A stretch of DNA of 64,000 nt from Actinospica sp035552695 (GTDB lineage Bacteria; Actinomycetota; Actinomycetes; Streptomycetales; Catenulisporaceae). The translations under genes were made by a program, and so were the position numbers. Under the pieces are notes generated by a model. That model worked only from the letters and a program-made list of their open reading frames with translations, did not search any database and was not told the DNA's origin. The stretch is from NCBI RefSeq assembly GCF_035552695.1, contig NZ_DASZKT010000029.1, positions 62,001 to 126,000 of the forward strand. Direction: 5' to 3'. This document shows, one piece after another, positions 61,911 through 64,000 of this stretch. Numbering within the stretch: the first letter of the stretch is position 1; each line of letters opens with the position of its first letter.

Positions 61911-62711
61911 TCAGCTCTCCAGCTGCTTCTTCCGCTTGCCGGTCAGTGTCGCCCAGCGGTCCTCGAGGCCCCAGGCCGTGGCGCGGAACAGCGATTCGTA
62001 CATGATGCTCTTGTTCATCTTCGACACGCCGATCTCGCGCTCGACGAAGGTGATCGGCACCTCGACGATCTTCATGCCGAGGTTGTTCACCCGGCGGGTG
62101 AGGTCGGTCTGGAAGATGTAGCCGCCGGACTGCACCGTGTCCAGGCCGATGCGCTCGAGCGTGCCGCGGCGGAAGATCCGGTAACCCGCGGTCACGTCGC
62201 GCACCTTCATGCCCATGACCAGGTGGATGTAGGTGTTGCCGCCGCGGGAGAGGAACTGGCGGAACAGCGGCCAGTTGACGATCTTCCCGCCCTTGACGTA
62301 GCGCGATCCGATGACCAGGTCGGCGTTGTTCTCCTCGAGCGCCGCGAACATCCGGGGCAGGTCCTCGGGGCGGTGCGAGCCGTCCGCGTCCATCTCGATC
62401 AGCAGCTGGTAGCCGTGCTCGAGACCCCACTTGAAGCCGGCGATGTACGCCGCGCCGAGGCCCTGCTTGCCGGCGCGGTGCATCACCTGGATCCGCTCGT
62501 CCTTGGCGGCCAGCTTGTCGGCGAGCTCGCCGGTTCCGTCGGGGCTGTTGTCGTCCGCGACCAGGATGTGCACCTGCGGGTTGTGCTCGTGCACCCGCGT
62601 GACGATGCGCTCGAGGTTGTCCACCTCGTTGTAGGTCGGGATGATGATGAGGACCGGGGAGAGCGCGTCGGCTTCCGGCGCGGACTCGGCCGGGCTGTTC
62701 GACTCGGTCAC
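61911..62711 (-). CDS. ppm1: Polyprenol-phosphate mannosyltransferase
   Basis: This 266-residue GT2 enzyme has IIIPTYNEVDNLERIVTRVH, VADDNSPDGTG, the metal motif DADGSHRPEDL, and GSRYVKGGKIVNWPLFRQFL. It makes polyprenol-phosphate mannose for protein and lipoglycan mannosylation. In mycobacteria it works with the Lnt domain of the same locus. GTG 62711 overlaps the stop of the lnt gene (GTGA), so translation is coupled. The C-terminal part after about 245 is a short basic tail. Confidence 0.93.
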   Translation of the reverse strand: MTESNSPAESAPEADALSPVLIIIPTYNEVDNLERIVTRVHEHNPQVHILVADDNSPDGTGELADKLAAKDERIQVMHRAGKQGLGAAYIAGFKWGLEHGYQLLIEMDADGSHRPEDLPRMFAALEENNADLVIGSRYVKGGKIVNWPLFRQFLSRGGNTYIHLVMGMKVRDVTAGYRIFRRGTLERIGLDTVQSGGYIFQTDLTRRVNNLGMKIVEVPITFVEREIGVSKMNKSIMYESLFRATAWGLEDRWATLTGKRKKQLES

Positions 62712-64000
62712 GGGTGGGCCTTCCTTGCATTCGAAACGGTGACTGAAGAAGCTGACGAATCAACGGGCGCGGGCAGCGAGCTTACCGCCTTCACGGAGGC
62801 TTCATCCGCCTGAGCGCCGGAGTTGGACACGGTCGTTACCGCACCGTCGCACACGTTCTCGTGCACGTCCGACGCCGCAGGTTCCGCGGCGGTTACGAAG
62901 GCCGCCTCGAGCCGCTTGCGGCGACGGCCCGCGGCGGCCGCCCACGCCCAGGCGAGCAGGCCGAGGCCCATCATCACCCATTCGGGAGCGGCGCCGAGCC
63001 GGAGCGCGAGGGTCTGCCCGGTGCGCGGCGTCACCTCGGCGGAGACTACGGCCGGGGTGAACTGCCGGGTCTCCGCGACGACGTGCCCGGAGGCGTCGAT
63101 GTACCCGGAGATGCCGCTGGTCGCCGCGACCATCACCGGACGCCCGGTCTCCACCGCGCGCAGCTGGGTGATGGCCATCTGCTCGGCGGGCTGGTCGGTC
63201 CAGCCGTAGGTGGCGTTGTTGGTCTGCACCACGAGCACGCCGCCGTCGCCCTGCACCGAGGAGCGGACCATGTCGTCGTACGCGACCTCGAAGCAGATGA
63301 CCGTGGCGATCTTCACGCCGCCGACCGTCAGCACCCCGGGTGTGGTGCCGGGGACGAAGTCACGGGGCACCAGCTTCATCTCGGAGAAGTACTTGGTCAG
63401 CTCGGCACGCCACGGGATGTACTCGCCGAAGGGGACGAGGTGCCGCTTGGCGTACGTGGCGCCGGGCCCGGTGTTCGGGTCCCAGACGATCCCGAGCTCC
63501 TTCGCCTTGTCCGCGCCGACGTCCACGACCGCGCCGACCAGCGTCTGCACGCCGATCGCCGCCACCGCGTTGCTGACGATCGCGTTGGCCTCGGCGTTGG
63601 CGTACGGGTCGACGTCGTCCGAGTCCTCCGGCCAGAAGAGCGCGACCGGCTGCTTGGCCTTGCCCGCCGCGATCTGCTGCGCGTACTCCTCGGTGACCCT
63701 CGCATGGTTGTCGAGTACCGCGAAGGCCTGGCCGTATGCGTCGAGGCCGGTGCGCGGCACGTCGCCCTGGACCGCCGCGAGCTCGACCGGCTTGCCCGCC
63801 GTGGTCTGGATCGGCACGAGGCTGCCGACGATCGGCAGCACCAGCGCGGCGCCGAGCCAGCCGAGCGAGCCGCGCCAGCCGATCGCGCCGGCCCAGCCGA
63901 CACGAGGCCGGTCGAGCCGCTGCTGACGCGCTTTGAGCAGGCGCAGCACCAGTGCGGCGAGCACCGTGCCGACCAGCGCGGTCGCGAAGCTGAGCAGCGG
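62708..64000 (-). CDS. lnt: Apolipoprotein N-acyltransferase, 5' end outside the window
   Basis: The frame is open to the right edge, so the N-terminal membrane part is missing here. At least 430 residues are present. The nitrilase-like catalytic triad is complete: Glu in FWPEDS (codon 63626-63628), Lys in YAKRHLVPFGEYIP (63446-63448) and Cys in VICFEVAYDD (63293-63295). A last membrane helix (WVMMGLGLLAWAWAAA) and a hydrophilic tail of about 80 residues follow. Lnt adds the third acyl chain to lipoproteins. It is coupled to ppm1, matching the conserved Lnt-Ppm1 pair. Confidence 0.93.
   Translation of the reverse strand, partial: PLLSFATALVGTVLAALVLRLLKARQQRLDRPRVGWAGAIGWRGSLGWLGAALVLPIVGSLVPIQTTAGKPVELAAVQGDVPRTGLDAYGQAFAVLDNHARVTEEYAQQIAAGKAKQPVALFWPEDSDDVDPYANAEANAIVSNAVAAIGVQTLVGAVVDVGADKAKELGIVWDPNTGPGATYAKRHLVPFGEYIPWRAELTKYFSEMKLVPRDFVPGTTPGVLTVGGVKIATVICFEVAYDDMVRSSVQGDGGVLVVQTNNATYGWTDQPAEQMAITQLRAVETGRPVMVAATSGISGYIDASGHVVAETRQFTPAVVSAEVTPRTGQTLALRLGAAPEWVMMGLGLLAWAWAAAAGRRRKRLEAAFVTAAEPAASDVHENVCDGAVTTVSNSGAQADEASVKAVSSLPAPVDSSASSVTVSNARKAHP

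Overview
The window is 64 kb of very GC-rich chromosome with almost all third codon positions G or C. Marker genes place it in the Actinobacteria: the RNA polymerase-binding protein RbpA behind a sigma-R-type promoter, the pgsA / gcvH / garA / ftsR / DUF151 / merR block, a polyprenol-phosphate mannose synthase next to apolipoprotein N-acyltransferase, a class E sortase, DUF5302 and DUF2277. The zinc-ribbon GarA and the RbpA core look Streptomyces-like, so a mycelial actinomycete (Streptomycetales, Catenulisporales or a relative) is likely; the species cannot be read from the sequence. I saw no rRNA, tRNA, insertion sequence, prophage or CRISPR array.

Region 1 (1-25.6 kb) holds small metabolic and regulatory units: a deleted drug-exporter operon beside its regulator, dehydrogenases, two YceI proteins, hydrolases, methyltransferases, a broken phospholipase C, pirin, a GntR-controlled anti-sigma-like ATPase, a beta-propeller / MoaD-like / nucleotidyltransferase operon, a sortase and an EntS-like MFS exporter. 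Four lesions (two internal gene deletions and two small frameshifts) fall in the first 10 kb.

Region 2 (25.7-36.8 kb) looks like a disaccharide (maltose or trehalose type) uptake and conversion locus. It has a solute-binding lipoprotein, two permeases and an MFS protein in one operon, a ROK repressor followed by trehalose synthase, and a divergent MalK/MsmK-type ATPase. That ATPase has lost its LSGGQ signature, its D-loop and its H-loop histidine. The rare motif CGAANTAAT recurs in both control regions and probably marks the ROK operators.

Region 3 (36.8-49.7 kb) has membrane proteins (a GT39-type glycosyltransferase and a PH-domain pair), a methyltransferase, an unusual VOC/coiled-coil fusion, an SsuD-like monooxygenase and a GH36 alpha-galactosidase behind a LacI-type operator.

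Region 4 (49.8-64 kb) is conserved core: the MerR / DUF151 / FtsR / GarA / GcvH / sugar-nucleotidyltransferase-PMM / PgsA block, an aldose epimerase, a MarR regulator, rbpA, and ppm1-lnt, which runs off the right edge. RbpA carries a lysine/alanine-rich tail of about 100 residues resembling histone H1, and it is followed by an alternating 76-bp tandem repeat array. These two features, the degenerate ABC ATPase and the VOC/coiled-coil fusion are the most unusual things here.
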